From Agelas oroides (lineage: Eukaryota > Porifera > Demospongiae > Agelasida > Agelasidae), in the NCBI GenBank assembly GCA_949130485.1, contig OX422197.1:6862991-6926990 (forward strand): DNA of 64,000 nucleotides. The letters are read 5' to 3'. Within the stretch, counting starts at the first letter, position 1; every line of letters starts with the position of its first letter. The notes beneath the pieces are model-generated. The model was not told the DNA's origin and did not search any database. It saw only the letters and a program-made list of their open reading frames with translations. The translations under genes and the position numbers were made by a program. Of this stretch, positions 46,571 to 59,600 are shown one piece after another.

Positions 46571-46816
46571 GATTTTATCATACGAACCTTCAATTTCATT
46601 GCCCGCTCAGATGTAGCACACATGACTTGAAGTACCTGATACGGATTCTCATGTGACTTGAAGTAAAAAAAAATATAGCTCTGCACACAGCTGCAAGTCT
46701 TCTCCATTGACCCCTCTACATTCACGTGTTAGACGTATGATAAATGGTATTTATACTAGCCCTAACCTACACTTCAACCTATATACATCACTGTATAGCA
46801 TGAAGGTCGGGACACT

Positions 46817-46977
46817 TTCACTAGGAAAACTGGGGCCTAATTATAAAGCATATTGGCATGTTACAACTTGGTAGCTAGTTTGTTGGTGTCATGGCTTGCA
46901 CTGATAATGTGGTATGTTTGTAATTGATACCTACAATTACTGACAGTATGTCAACTGGCCCCAGTTTTCCTAGTGAA
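46817..46977. mobile_element. 161-bp MITE with perfect TIR
   Basis: CACTAGGAAAACTGGGGCC and its exact complement GGCCCCAGTTTTCCTAGTG form the ends, with one further matching base pair or two outside. AT-rich interior. Confidence 0.82.
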
Positions 46978-47056
46978 TGTGTTCAGACCCTATTTTTCAA
47001 CAGTGCTGCAAGGCGTGTGTAAAACATTTGGTCTGGGGACGAGACTACTCAGTACC

Positions 47057-47136
47057 TAGCCTGATTCTTAGGCCACTCCCAGATTGTATCTCACAGTCGT
47101 GGAGACCAATCTGGGCGTGGCCTGGGAACGAAGCTA
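47057..47136. mobile_element. 80-bp palindromic MITE, TAGCCTCATTCCCAGGC family
   Basis: Arms TAGCCTGATTCTTAGGCCAC and GTGGCCTGGGAACGAAGCTA continue as TCCCAGATTG and CAATCTGGGC, close to a complete hairpin. Confidence 0.72.
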
Positions 47137-47575
47137 CTTGGTACCTTCTGTACCTTTGAGGTCATCGTCAAATGGAAGCAAGTTTATCGGACACAATTCT
47201 CTAATTTAATGTGGTGTCACTGGTGTGCAATATTTCAACTCAGTGAGACCAGTTACGCTGGTCACATGGTCTTGTACCATATTGATTGAGGGGCGTGTCA
47301 CCCCACAGTGTGTGCAGTGATTGCTGTTGTGTGTTGACACTTCACACAGCAAGAACAAACCTTCGTGGCAATGTTTCAGCAGGAGACCATCTTCTGTTTT
47401 GTATGTCCTTACAGCACTCCTGGTTTCAGTCAGACCGCTGATGATGATGTCGTTTGTAGTACAAACAACAGCAGTTGCTACACAGAAACACTCATTTCAT
47501 CTGGTGTGCATTATTTCAGCTCTGGTGAGACCAGTTATATTGTACCTGAAATGGGACTATATAAGTATCACCATA

Positions 47576-47714
47576 GTACAAAGCTATACTGGAAAATATC
47601 ACCATTAATTTTTATTGCTGTTGGCTGTATTGTTACAAGTGCACAGTGTGAGTAGCAATGCCAAAGAATAAACAAGTGATACCTTTTATGGTACAACTTT
47701 GTACTATGGTGATA
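47576..47714. mobile_element. Hairpin MITE, TATCACCATAGTACAAAG family, copy 2
   Basis: Arms TATCACCATAGTACAAAG and CTTTGTACTATGGTGATA are perfect complements. Confidence 0.75.
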
Positions 47715-48302
47715 ATGATTTTAGCATACAAACAAACCTCCAATTCATTTTGTGTTCAGCCATACATGTAGCTCACATGACTTGTAAAGCAATAGTTACA
47801 TTCCCCAGACAGGGCAGCATGAGCCCAAGGGCAATTCTGACACAAATTTCTGTCATTAAATCACTCATACCAAAGTATCTGTGTCCGGACCATTACTGCG
47901 AACCATGTAGCTACAACGGCTCTGCTTCTGTCCTCAAATGGCCTCAGAGTAATCTAATTTCTCTAAACATTTCCTGGGGGAGCATGCCCTACTCTTGCAT
48001 GCTTATGCATGCATACATACACATCAGACACCCATGTAACCCCACTTCTGAAAATCCTGGCTACGGGCCTGTATATGGTATAGATTAATATCAGTACCAA
48101 CTCTGATTTAGCTATTTCCCCTTTCCATCACACCCACTTCATCCATTAGCATTCCAAAATTACTTTCATCAATGGGGACCCTTTTTCTGGGGAACACTTG
48201 ATCACTTTCAAGTGATGTGTGTTGGACCGCTGGTAATTAACCTCCTTGGCTATTTCTTGAAACCCATTGCCTGGACAGAAGAGTTAGCCTCATTCCAAAT
48301 AC

Positions 48303-48472
48303 TCCTCAGGGTAGACTTGCTCTCTGGTCCAAGTGAGGAGGAGGGAAAGTTCACCTTGTTTTCACTCTCACCTGGGAACAAGGTTATCCTCAGGGTAGAC
48401 TTGCTCTCTGGTCCAAGTGAGGAGGAGGGAAAGTTCACCTTGTTTTCACTCTCACCTGGGAATGAGTTTATC
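48303..48472. repeat. 84-bp tandem duplication, 2 copies
   Basis: CCTCAGGGTAGACTTGCTCT ... TTCACTCTCACCTGGGAA occurs twice in a row; the repeated 28-residue minus-strand peptide is a by-product. Confidence 0.9.
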
Positions 48473-48615
48473 CTCTGGGTAGACATAGGTTCATCAGGGT
48501 GGGTGGGTCCACAGAGAAAAATGACCCCGTCATTGTTTGATTGGTCGTGAATGTTGAGTAGTCAAACAGGTTTGTAATGTGAGTGCCACCTTCATGCCCC
48601 CACTCCACTTTCATC

Positions 48616-49010
<395 letters not shown>

Positions 49011-49249
49011 TGGTTTGCAGAGGCAGTCACACAACATAAAATCAGTTTTTCATGAGGTGAGTGCCGATTAGTCTGGGGCTTGCTCTGGTGTTGCTTAGCA
49101 ACTAGTTGTACCACATAGCAGCAGCATTAAAGCCAAGGTACAACTAGGAATGAATAAAGTAGCCAAGTGTACATGGGATTTCTACTCCATGCCAACTTCA
49201 GTTATAGCCCCTTGCATCGTGATACTTGGCCAGAATTGGACCAATGCCC

Positions 49250-49646
49250 TAGCTTCCAGGCCTTCCCACTGACCAGTTTTTGATTGCTTAGAGTGTGCAA
49301 AAATGGAAGGGGAAGGCCTGGTCCATTTTATCATGTGAATGATACCTAGGTAGACAGGTGGGGGGGGGGGGAGGTCCCCAACCAAATGAATGTATTTCAC
49401 ACACGAGTTCTTTGTCCTGAACAATAAACGATAAGTTTTCTGCTTTGCAACCAGTTGAAACTCCAGTGCTTGGACTGACAGTGCAGGAAATGGTCTCAAG
49501 TTAGTTCTTCAGTTGGTGACCCTTCCCCCTTCTAGGTAGACATTGACATCACTCACATGATAAAATGGACCAGGCTTTCCCCATCCATTTTTGCATACTG
49601 TAAGTGATCAAAAACTGGACGGTGGGAAGGCCTGGTAACAAGGCTA
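49250..49646. mobile_element. MITE, TAGCCTCATTCCCAGGC family, full copy
   Basis: Left end TAGCTTCCAGGCCTTCCCAC, right end GTGGGAAGGCCTGGTAACAAGGCTA in part; arms share GACCAGTTTTTGATTGCTTA-like sequence. A 12-base G run (about 49,361) lies inside. Confidence 0.7.
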
Positions 49647-49734
49647 CCATTGCTCTCCTTTCCTATTTCTCTCTACATTTTCCCTCTCTTCCCTACCTCC
49701 TCTCCCCCCTTTTTCCCATGATGTCACACCTTTT

Positions 49735-49822
49735 GAATAATAAGTTTATACCTACTTTATCTACTCCTGTTTCATATACTCTAGTTTCGTCTACTGTTTC
49801 ATCTACTCATCTACTTCTATGT
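49735..49822. repeat. CTACT-rich repeat, reverse-oriented relative of the 50,483 minisatellite
   Basis: TTTCATCTACT and TTTCGTCTACTG units are complements of CAGTAGACGAAA units at 50,483-50,712. It is the left half of an inverted pair around the 348-bp MITE. Confidence 0.7.
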
Positions 49823-49829
49823 GCAGTAG

Positions 49830-50177
49830 CACTGTAAAAAATTGGAGGTTGATTTAACCCTAAAAAGGTCATCTCAGTTGCAGTCTGCATTCATCCAGGT
49901 CCAGGTGGTGGTCCACCTCCTTTTGCAAGGGTTTAGTGTTAAACCAGTCCAGTGAAGGTTTCTAGCAAACAATGAATTGGGTTGCAAAATGAAATTCATT
50001 TTGTGATTGCATTTTTGCCCCAAAAAGGGGTGTAACTCTCGCTATATTCATGCCATATTGGAACTTTGAGTAGACAAAGGCTGTAACCCTAAACTGTGGT
50101 AAAAGTGTGAGGTGGTATAGATCCTGCAACTGAGGTAACCCATTTTGGGTTAAATTAACCTCTAGTTTTTTCCAGTG
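49830..50177. mobile_element. 348-bp MITE with inverted arms of about 55 bp
   Basis: Left arm CACTGTAAAAAATTGGAGG and ATCTCAGTTGCAG, right arm CTGCAACTGAGGT and TTTTTTCCAGTG. TAG occurs on both flanks, a possible 3-base target duplication. Confidence 0.8.
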
Positions 50178-50482
50178 TAGTGTACCTGTATTATGCCCTC
50201 CTCCATTTAATGTGCAGTGCAACAGTGATTTTGTTGTGCCACCTTCCACATGGCTATTGTCCATGGCTGATCCTCACTGTACACAGACCACTATACCCTC
50301 ATGGTACTCTATCATAATTATGTGATGTCGGAGCATGTCACATAAAAAAGATGCTTCAAAGAAAAGTGAAAACTTAGTACTTGTACCTGTCAACCAGTGG
50401 ATGTTCTCAAACACTTTAAAAAAAAGTGTGGTAAACCAAACTTTAATAACACAATCATATGTGCATACTGAAAATGACATTG

Positions 50483-50712
50483 AGTAGATGAAACAGCAGT
50501 AGACCCAACAGCAGTAGATGAAACAGCAGTAGACACAACGGAGTAGACGAAACAGCAGTAGACGCAATGGAGTAGACGAAACAGCAGTAGACGCAATGGA
50601 GTAGATGAAACAGCAGTAGACACAATGGAGTAGACGAAACAGCAGTAGATGCAACAGAGTAGATGAAACAGCAGTAGACACAATGGAGTATAGATGAAAC
50701 AGCAGTAGACAA
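50483..50712. repeat. 29-bp minisatellite, about 8 copies
   Basis: Unit AGTAGACGAAACAGCAGTAG + ACRCAAYGG, with Y/R variants at fixed places. Confidence 0.95.
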
Positions 50713-51894
50713 AGCAACGGTGTAAGAACTAGGATGTTACTTTGTAATTCTCCTCTGCAGGAAGAGAAGTCTGAATTACAGGAACATCGTGGGACTGGCA
50801 TCAATCCATGTGTGTGAATGTCACAATAATAATGAAGAAATGGTTTGGAGATGCCTCCTCATCGAACCTGAGCTCCATCTCACTGCATTATTTTTACATG
50901 TAGCTGTTGGAAGTGCTCATCATGATTAAGGATTAAGAATATGAATCTTGGCACACATTCCACAAGAAATATGCATGTATCATTCTGAAAATGTACCATT
51001 CTGAACAATTTCTGGTCAATAAGGTAGTTCAGGGTAATACTTTCAGTAGTGGTGATAGAAAGAGCTATGCTACAAAAGTGCACATGCATGCAAGTACACA
51101 TAGGTCACTTCTTCACCTCCCTATATCTTGTGGGCAACTTACCTCAAAGTAAACCGTCCCCTGGGGACAACTTACTTCGAAGTAAACTTGAAGTGATATA
51201 TGCCTCCCCACACTTGTGCAAAGGATAGTCAATGTCAACCTTGTGCTAATGTAGTCAGATCACTAGCCATCATGAATGCCATAAAAGAAGCAGCATACTG
51301 TGCTAATGCATTGTAGTCATGGATCTCGAATAATCAGAAACAATTCTGGCACCAGTAGACAGAGGAGAGATGGTTGCTCTGAATAGTGCATGTATTGTGT
51401 ACTACATAGGCTAACTAGTACTAACATTTTATTGAAATAATTATCATTGCCTTGTTGACCGTTTTCTTTGAGGTAGCTAGAATACTCTTTACTTATCTCT
51501 TCATATACTTACTATGAAGTACATCGCTGGACATTACTGTTTGAAGTAAGTTGCGACCTGGACAGTTTACTATGAAACAAGCTGTCCCCTCACAAGGGGG
51601 GGCAAGCTACTTCAAGGGAGACACTTTAATCTGAAGTATCCAGGGAACAACTTACTTCAAAGTTTCCCCCTGGACACCTTACTTCAGGAGGCAAGTTACT
51701 TTGTGACAAGGCTGGGCTTGGGATTCCACTCCACGCACAGTATCGATGTATGGGACTGGAAGATGCTAACATAATGCTGCTAACACCTTGTCTTATTCCT
51801 GAAATCAAAATGGACAACTATGTGGGACAAAGGGTGGTCAGCAATATGCAGTGAGCTGGTTCTCATACTGTGACCTGGTCACAGCTGGACATGT

Positions 51895-52320
51895 TGGAAT
51901 GAACCCATCTACTACAGACTGCAGTCACACTGGGAGGATACTGGATGTGAGCAACAGTGAGGTTGAAATTATACGATCATAGGCACTTGCAACTCATACT
52001 TCACAGTGCTACGACCCCACAATGAAGACGCAGCCCATTCTAACTTGGGGTCACTCCTGGGGGAGGGTGGCTGGGGCTGAGAAGAGGACCGCACCTCACG
52101 GCAAGTTTGCAAACTACGCCTCTGAACTGCGAGAGATCGATCGTGGAGCCATTCAGGTGGACAGCTGCTCGCATTTCTTGTGATGACGTTTGTGGGTGGG
52201 GCTGCATGGGCGTGAAATGGAACTGCAAAGCTGCTGCACAGAGAATAGCACGTTCAGAAAAGCTGCGGCTGATCAAAAAGGAGATCCACTGGAGATGGTG
52301 GCTGCATGTAAGTATCTTTC
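51895..52320 (+). other. Second promoter-like module with possible remnant first exon
   Basis: Counterpart of 44,090-44,520, with the GT-box at 52,191 and ATGGTGGCTGCAT|GTAAGT at 52,295-52,307. No downstream exon was recognised. Confidence 0.3.
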
Positions 52321-52531
52321 TGTATCAGTCATTCAGTGTTTGATGGGTTGGAAATGATGTAGCTAGCTAGTGTCACAAGGCACATGACATGCAGCATGAC
52401 TTCTTCCCATCCCGTGAATCAATCCCAGGTCAAGTCATGGTGGGCTGGAGGATGTGGAGAGGTAGAGAGTCTGGTCTGTGAGACTGTAGAGGTATGTGGA
52501 GGCATGGCGTAACCTAGTCTCATGCCCAGAC
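52252..52531. repeat. Recent duplicate block, copy 2
   Basis: Near-identical to 44,653-44,942. The match ends inside the MITE where copy 1 is interrupted. Confidence 0.85.
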
Positions 52532-52828
52532 CCCACCCAAGAGGAGAGGGTCTTGTGACATTTGGCCGATCCCTCAGGCTTCATTAACCTTGATTGCTTT
52601 GTGGAGAGCTTTTCCATTCGCCAATCACATTGCAGAAAACACAATCTGTAAGTGTAACATCAGAAATTCTTGGCTACTTTAGCGCAATGACACAATACCT
52701 TTTTTGCTGTTAATTTGTTATCAGTTCTCAACTATGATACAGCAAACTATGAATTTTTGATGAAGCCCGAGGAATCAGTCCAATGTCACCAGATCCTCTC
52801 CTCGCTGGTAGGGTGTGGGCACGAGACT
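52515..52828. mobile_element. MITE, AGTCTCRTGCYCAG family, copy 3
   Basis: Continuous 314-bp copy with ends TAGTCTCATGCCCAGACCCC and GGGTGTGGGCACGAGACT. Serves as the empty-site reference for copy 2. Confidence 0.85.
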
Positions 52829-53117
52829 GGGTATAACCCAGTACAAGTTGTTTGCAACAGTACACAAGGAGTGGTCACTCTTCACACAACAAGAACAAAC
52901 CTTCATCGCAATGTTTCAGCAGGAGACCATAATAACTCTTCCTTCTGTTTTGTATGTCCTTACAGCACTCCTGGTTTCAGTCCGACCCGCTGATGATGAT
53001 CTCGTTTGAAGTACAAGCAACAGCAGTTGCTACACAGAAACACTCATTTCATCTGGTGTGCATTATTTCAGCTCTGGTGAGACCAGTTATAATGTACCTG
53101 AAATGGGACTATATAAG

Positions 53118-53261
53118 TGTCACCATAGTACAAAGCTATACTGGAAAATATCACCATTTTATTGCTGTTGGCTGTATTGTTACAAGTGCAAAGTATGAGT
53201 GGCAATGCCAAAGAATAAACAAGTGATACTTTTTATGGTACAACTTTGTACTATGGTGATA
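53118..53261. mobile_element. Hairpin MITE, TATCACCATAGTACAAAG family, copy 3
   Basis: Same arms as copy 2 with one change (TGTCACC). It sits at the paralogous place in the second duplicated series. Confidence 0.75.
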
Positions 53262-53544
53262 ATGATTTTAGTATACAAACCTCCAATTCATTGTGCGTTC
53301 AGACATACATGCAGCAAGACTACTGCACATACCTACACGGCTTCCTCATTGACTCCTGTACATTCATGTGAGACGTATGATAAAACTGGCATTGTACCTC
53401 TTCCTCCATGAGAAAGAGCCTGGGTATAAGGTTATGATAAAGCAAAGTGGTCTTGTTGGTGGGCAACTGTCCATTACCTTATATGGAAGTCTTTTCTTCC
53501 CATGCAGGAATAGCAGGAAAGTTTCCTGCCAGAACAGCCACTAT

Positions 53545-53560
53545 CGGGTATGTGTGTGTA

Positions 53561-53600
<40 letters not shown>

Positions 53601-53705
53601 GGTGTGGGTGTGTGTGGGTGTGTGGGTGTGTGGGTGTGGGTGTGTGTGGGTGTGTGTGGGTGTGTGGGTGTGTGTGGATGTGTATGGAAGGTGTGCTGTG
53701 TGTTG
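53545..53705. repeat. (TG)n and TGTGGG-type repeat
   Basis: TG dinucleotides passing into GTGTGGGTGTG units. Confidence 0.95.
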
Positions 53706-53734
53706 TGTGTTGTACCTGTTGTTTGTCACAGTTT

Positions 53735-53870
53735 AACCTCGTTTCCAGGCCTCCCAAGTTTCCTGACCTTCCTCATTTCCTGCTTTTGCTCGTTTCCTGG
53801 CCTCCCTCATTTCCTGGCCTCCCTCATTTCCAGGCCTGCCTCATTTCCAGGCCTCCTTTGTGTGTTTGTG
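53735..53870. repeat. Tandem MITE-end repeat, unit about 17 bp
   Basis: CTCATTTCCTGGCCTCC-type units in tandem after TTTAACCTCGTTTCCAGG, apparently amplified from a TAGCCTCATTCCCAGGC end. Confidence 0.75.
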
Positions 53871-54240
53871 TTGCACAGAAGCAGAAGAACAGTGAAGAAT
53901 GGGGAAGACTTGGACACATTCATCACATGAATGATGTCAGGTGGACACAAGGTTGATGTAGGAGGGAGGGGGGGGGGACAGTTGCACTTGATCATCTGTT
54001 TGAGTATGAATTGGTTCCTTCATGTACGTTATTCTTCCCTCTTCTCTCTCCCCTTTTCTCCTCCCTTCTTCCATCCTCATCTTGTCCTTTCTCTCCCCTC
54101 CCTCTGCTGCACACACACACACACACACACACACTGGTCAGGACTTTAGACGTTTGCATGGTTGAAAACTACTTGTCTTGACTGGTAAGAACTTTAGTGC
54201 GTGCAATTTGAATATGCCTTCCTACCTTCCCTACATCCTC

Positions 54241-54445
54241 CTCATGTCCCCTCCTGTTTCTTGTCTAGTGGCCAAAGCCGCTACGGCTGCTACGGTTCCT
54301 ACGCCACTGCACCCCCCCCCCTCCTACATCCACCTCATGTCCCCTCCTGTTTCTTGTCTAGTAGCCAAAGCCGCTACGGCTGCTACGGTTCCTACGCCAC
54401 TGCACCCCCCCCCCCCCTCCTACATCCGCCTCATGTCCCCTCCTG
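54241..54445. repeat. Tandem duplication of about 93-96 bp with poly-C
   Basis: CTCATGTCCCCTCCTGTTTC starts at 54,241 and 54,334, and a third partial copy at 54,430. GCCGCTACGGCTGCTACGG lies in each full unit. Confidence 0.9.
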
Positions 54446-54921
54446 TTTTTTGCCTCCATACCAAATGCACTACTTGTACAATAATGGGACAAACACAAGA
54501 CATGGTGAAATCATCCCTGTTCAGAATACCTCCTTCTAAAGCTAGTGTTATGGACAGAAATGCTTACACCAGTGTACCAAATTGATACTTGTGTATATGA
54601 TCCTGGTGTGAGGTTTTGTGCCAAGTACAATTATGCCAGCCTCATCTTGACGAAATGGGAGTTATGATGTGTGCAGTAGTGTTGGCACTCCCCCACCCAA
54701 CAACCCAATTTCTGTTCCAAATACCAGCTTTGTTTTTATGTATTTCCCTGCCCTACAGCCAGTTCAACCATTGCCATCTGTTGCCATGGGTTTTGAGGTA
54801 CAGGAATCACTGGTAGTCCTCTTTCATTGTTCTGGCCTGGCTTGGAATATTCCCAGACCCATTAAAAAAATAGCAGGCCTGCATTGAAATGAGGCTAGGA
54901 TATTCTCTGTTTGCCTAGCTA

Positions 54922-55148
54922 CATAGGCACCTGCAGAGCTGTGTGGGTACCCGGGCAAGACTTGGCTACGCCGCATTTGATGTGCAATTGCGGAAAGCAT
55001 ATTTTGTCACTACACTCACTGCACGCTATACATACGTCTGTGCATGCGTAAGCACGCACAGACCACGTGTCTTCGGGTCCGGTCCTCGTGATATGAGTAC
55101 GCATGATTCAAAATAACCCGGGCAATGGCGGGCCTGCAGGTGCCTATG
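54922..55148. mobile_element. 227-bp hAT-like MITE with perfect 8-bp target duplication
   Basis: TIR CATAGGCACCTGCAG and CTGCAGGTGCCTATG are exact complements. CCTAGCTA occurs directly on both sides (54,914 and 55,149). An 8-base duplication is typical of hAT transposition. GC-rich interior, no coding frame. Confidence 0.9.
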
Positions 55149-56149
55149 CCTAGCTACCCCCCTTAGAGAACCACTGATTTGGTGGCAATCTCTTGGCTGT
55201 TGCAATATTGGGTACACAGGTTATCAAAGTGGGTGTGGCTACAGAGAGAAATGACAGACCTCTGTTACATGTAGCACCTGGTATTGAATTGATGGTGAAT
55301 GTTGAATTGTAAAGAAGCATGTTTTGTAACATGGATGTTTCTTTTGTGTGCGTTATCCCTCCCTCTCCTTTCTCCCCCCCCCCCCATTTTTCCTTTCTCC
55401 TCTCCTCTTCTCCCCCTCCCCTGCTGTACACACACACACACAGTGGTTTGGAAGGCAGACACACCATAGTAAGAATGACTTGTTATTGTGCTCCAGTTTG
55501 TCGCAGGTAAGCTGGACTGTCCTTGCTCTGATGTTGCTAACTTCACAACCATGGTATATACATTGAGGTCATCACAGCCAAGTGTACACATGGTTAAACC
55601 CAGACTTTCCATTCCAGATTTTGTGAACCTGCGAGACTAAATGTGGAATGGAAAACCTGAGTTTGAAGCTGCCATTGTCCTTCCCTCTATTGTCTTCCTC
55701 ATCTCTCTCTCCCATTGTTAATCTCTCTCCTCTCTTTTCTCTCCGCTCTCTCCTTGTCTTGCAGCTCCAAAGTTATGAGACAAAATCCAGTACGTAGCTA
55801 ATGCCTATGTTCAAGGCTACCATTGCCCTGCCTCGTACGTACTCTTTCTCTCTTCCCGTCCCATTGTCCAAGTCTTCTTTGGCTTTCCTCTCCTCCCTCC
55901 CCCCCTCCCATAAGCCTTCCTCCTCTCCCTCTAGTTGTCACCTTCCCTTTCCCCACTGTGATGTTACAACTTGTTTTTCAAATTGTTTTCTGCAGAAAAG
56001 AAGTCTGAAATTCATTGTTGGTAGGAAATGTCGGTGTGTCACTGTGGCTAACCCACCAAGTACAATGATGTTGTTATGGTGTTTATAACCTCAGTTTTAT
56101 CTCCTGGTATTGTCTGTTTATATTATACCATACTACTTAAGTCCATAAG

Positions 56150-56345
56150 AAATGTTTGGTCGTGCATGTACTATTCTGAATAACAGTGCCATTCTGAAAA
56201 TGAAAAAAAAACACATTTTGTACGAATTTTTTCAGTTTAGTAAGTAGCATGGAGAAGTGAAGCCTACAAAAGATCCAGCCTGAGAATTGAATGTGGACAG
56301 ACCCAGATTCCATAATATTCCTCTGCTTCAACACCATCACTCCAG
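56150..56345. repeat. Single ancestral-type unit of the 113-bp satellite (gene B flank)
   Basis: AAAGATCCAGCCTGAGAATT, GAATGTGGACAGACCCAGAT and CTCTGCTTCAACACCATCAC match one unit plus the right junction of the gene A array (11,250-11,360) in order. Confidence 0.82.
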
Positions 56346-56559
56346 GATGTGAGTCAACAACAATTGATCATGAGAGCAGCTCACCATCACGTTTGATCCT
56401 GGCTGCAAGTTTCTAGCTAACTGTGCAAAGGAAAACGTCCACCATGCGCCATTCTAGTTCCCCACAGACAATACACCGAACGAGCATGCATGTTCCGTAT
56501 GCACAATCCAGCTCAGAGCGATTCGTCGATGCATGCCAATGATCTGCAGGCCTCAATTG

Positions 56560-56572
56560 TGTGGGTGGGGCT
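56560..56572 (+). promoter_or_regulatory. GT/CACCC-box-like motif upstream of gene B start
   Basis: Same 13-base motif as in gene A, 61 bases before the gene B ATG, inside otherwise moderately diverged flank. Confidence 0.35.
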
Positions 56573-56620
56573 GCATGTTTTAAATTCCAACATTGATACT
56601 GTTTACCAAGATCAAGCAAT

Positions 56621-56695
56621 ATGGCGTCTGGCGGGAAAAGTGATACCAAGGAGCCTGTGAAGCTTTCCGACTTCAAATCTATAGGAGGATTGATT
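56621..56695 (+). CDS. Gene B exon 1 (start codon)
   Basis: Begins ATGGCGTCTGGCGGG and encodes MASGGKSDTK followed by EPVKLSDFKSIGGLI, donor ATT|GTAAGTG, phase 0. It is 48 nt shorter than exon 1 of gene A, mainly lacking the Pro/Asp-rich middle. The region just upstream is also homologous between the two genes. Confidence 0.65.
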
Positions 56696-59600
56696 GTAAG
56701 TGTCCAGCATAAGCAGAGTAATTGTTTTTTGTTGATAACATCAAGCAGTACAGCACTAATTGACAGTTTGACAAATTATGTTAACATGAAGCAGTGTCTG
56801 AGTCGACAAGGAAACCATCTACTGCTCTCAACACAGGGGCTTGACTGTTGTGTAACTGTACTGGCTGATTACATTGTTGTCAAGCTCCTTGTCCCAGTGC
56901 TAGTAACAGAGCGTGATCTCTTGCTGAACTGAGCATACTGGTAGCCCACAGAGGGGGTTGGCTGTCACGCAACTAACTACACCTTTGAATTGAGCTTGAC
57001 TCGGCTCTTACAGGCCACAGCGCGGTGCACCGCTAGAACAAAAGCTGTTTAAGGAAGTTAAAAGTGTAGTAATTCACTGGAGAGTGAAACAGTATAATAA
57101 CAAAGTAACACGTATGTCACCAGTCATCTGGTAGGTGCCATTGCCCAAAGTATTAGCACATGAATTGAGTGAACTACTGGATCATGAACAATAAGTTGAA
57201 CTGTTGCTACCAGCGTCCTGTTGTGTTGGCAATTAGGCTAAAGCACAATTTGTTCATAAATAAAATCGACGCTTCAAATACATCAACGTGTTTATGACTT
57301 ATCATATAGTGGGTAGGCATATGTGTGGCTTGCTCAGGCTCGCCCCAATCACTGAAAACAGTAGCACACTATCTACTTTCTGCAATACCTCAGTAAACTT
57401 TATACCTTACCAGTTACACACATGAAGTTTTGTTAGTCATGGACTGTTCAGTAGTGGCAAATAGTATGCAGGGTTTCGTACAGAGGAGGGACATACATGT
57501 GTGTGTAAATGGTATATGGTTGAAGAGCTGGAGTACAGATGGGGAAGGGCATACAACTGTTGATTTTAGCTCTCTTTTAACAAACTTGGGGCAAGGCCTT
57601 ACCTTACCCTTACCCAGAGCTGTCCCACTGCTTGTAATTGGAGAGTTAGGACTTGGGCCTCCCATCCTGCAGTTTTTTAAGCCAGCATTCACTGGACGTA
57701 CATGTGTGTGTAACTGGTATGATTGAATAACAGAGAGTAAGACAGGGAAGGGCATGTTATCATTGTCACATGACATAGATTACATTCCATTGTGTCATGG
57801 ACAATGATGTTCATGGAGCTAGCTGACCTGTAACTGCTGCATGTGTGTGTGAGTCAGATTGCTGTTCCAGTGGACCTCCCTCCCAGTGGCACACACTCAC
57901 ACACCCACTGCCTGGGGAGGACAAACTGTAGCTCAGTCAGCCTTCCCTTCTAACAGACTCTACTAGTCTCTAACAAATTTGTTGGATCATGAGATGCATG
58001 GTGTCCTCTGATATACTACGTATGGTTGAATAACATGTTGTGTAGAGTGGACACATGTTTATATTGCTCACTGCCTCTCTCCCCTCACTGATTACCCCAG
58101 CGTCTCTCTTCAGTGGACAAGTGGAGCAAACTAGTAAGTTTCTGACCACTCTTGTGTTGTGATTACAGTGGTGTAGAAACACTTTTGTCCCCATCATAAA
58201 TGATCACCATCACAAATGGCCACACAGTGCCAGTGATGCTGGTGGCAGGAATGGGAGTACAAGTTAGCCTCATTCCCAGGCCACTCCCACCCCAGCTTTT
58301 GATCACTTACAGTATGGGGGGAAGGCTTGGAAGGTTTTACATGTGATATATACTGACACTGACATCACAGAATCTGTAGAAACCTTTCTAACCTGCAACA
58401 GTGAAGCTAAAGAAACTGGACAAACTCCAGACGAGAGGGAGGATCTACCTCTAAACATACCAGAAGATTTAAAATAAAACTGCTAAGGGACAGATATGAC
58501 AAAAGGCTTACAAGTTAGTAAAGCACTTGTATGCTCTGCCCAGTGAGCTATCACACTTAGACGTTTCGGCACTTGTATCTCAGCACCCTTCAAAGGTAGG
58601 ACTTATACTTGTGATAGGTTTTATTCACTCAGTGCAACTCCCAGCTGGCTGTTGTACCATCTTTATAGCTGCAACCAGAATGTGAGATACAGCTCAATGG
58701 CCTCCGATATTTTGAACAGCTGACATTTTGTGATGTGTGTGGTATGCATCTTCTTTGTATCCTCCTCACCAAGAGAATATCTCTGTTTGGACAGTTGAAG
58801 CTACGAGAGTGTGTCGTACCTCGTGTTATGAAATGACAGAACAAAACACAACAGGAAGCCTCACGCTAACTTCTGGCTATTGTCAAGTTCTTTTCTTCTT
58901 CCCACTTGATGTTGCACTACAAGTGAAAACCCTTCCAACCCTCCTCCTCTCTCATACTGCAAACTATCAAAACAGATGGGCGTGGCCTGCATGATAACAA
59001 GGATAGGTTGAAGTGTAGTCAGTAGAGAACAGTTTCATAATTATATCAGTACATGATCATGTGAGTCCTGTTTTGGTACCCACGTGATCAGCAATTCAGG
59101 GTATAACATATCCATGTGCAGTGAGTGTATGGAGTGTAAAGATTAGGGATTGGCATTGTTTGTGATTGCTGTGATGTTTTTCACCAAGGTTCTTTAGTAC
59201 TAGGATTACTGTAAGTTGGGGAAATTTTGGGTATTAAAATGTTTTTGTAGGCCTGTGCAGCAACAAAAATTAAACTCATGAAGACTTTCATTAAAACTTT
59301 TCAGCCTGAATATGAGCCTCGTAGCCAGCCCTTCCGATTCACTTATAGCACTAACATGAGGTAGCTAAGTGCTGCTAGCAACAAACACTGGGGTAGAAGA
59401 CCTGAGTATGAACTAGGCTACTGTGAGAGTGTAGTGCGTTCATTTCACAATGTTGATTCACAGCGGTGTCCAAAGGGTCATTGACTATCTACTCTTTTCT
59501 GTGCATGCCTGTGGTAAAGCCGTAAGCTGCTTGAATGACACTCAATCTAATAATTTCATCTGTAAAATATTCTAAAATTATGCAAAATGTCCTTAACGTG

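Noticed and set aside
52107..52343. 78-residue ORF containing a Lys/Arg-rich segment (SEKLRLIKKEI) in the promoter-like module
   Set aside because: The duplicate at 44,440-44,490 has a TGA in the same frame, and the frame is not kept between copies.
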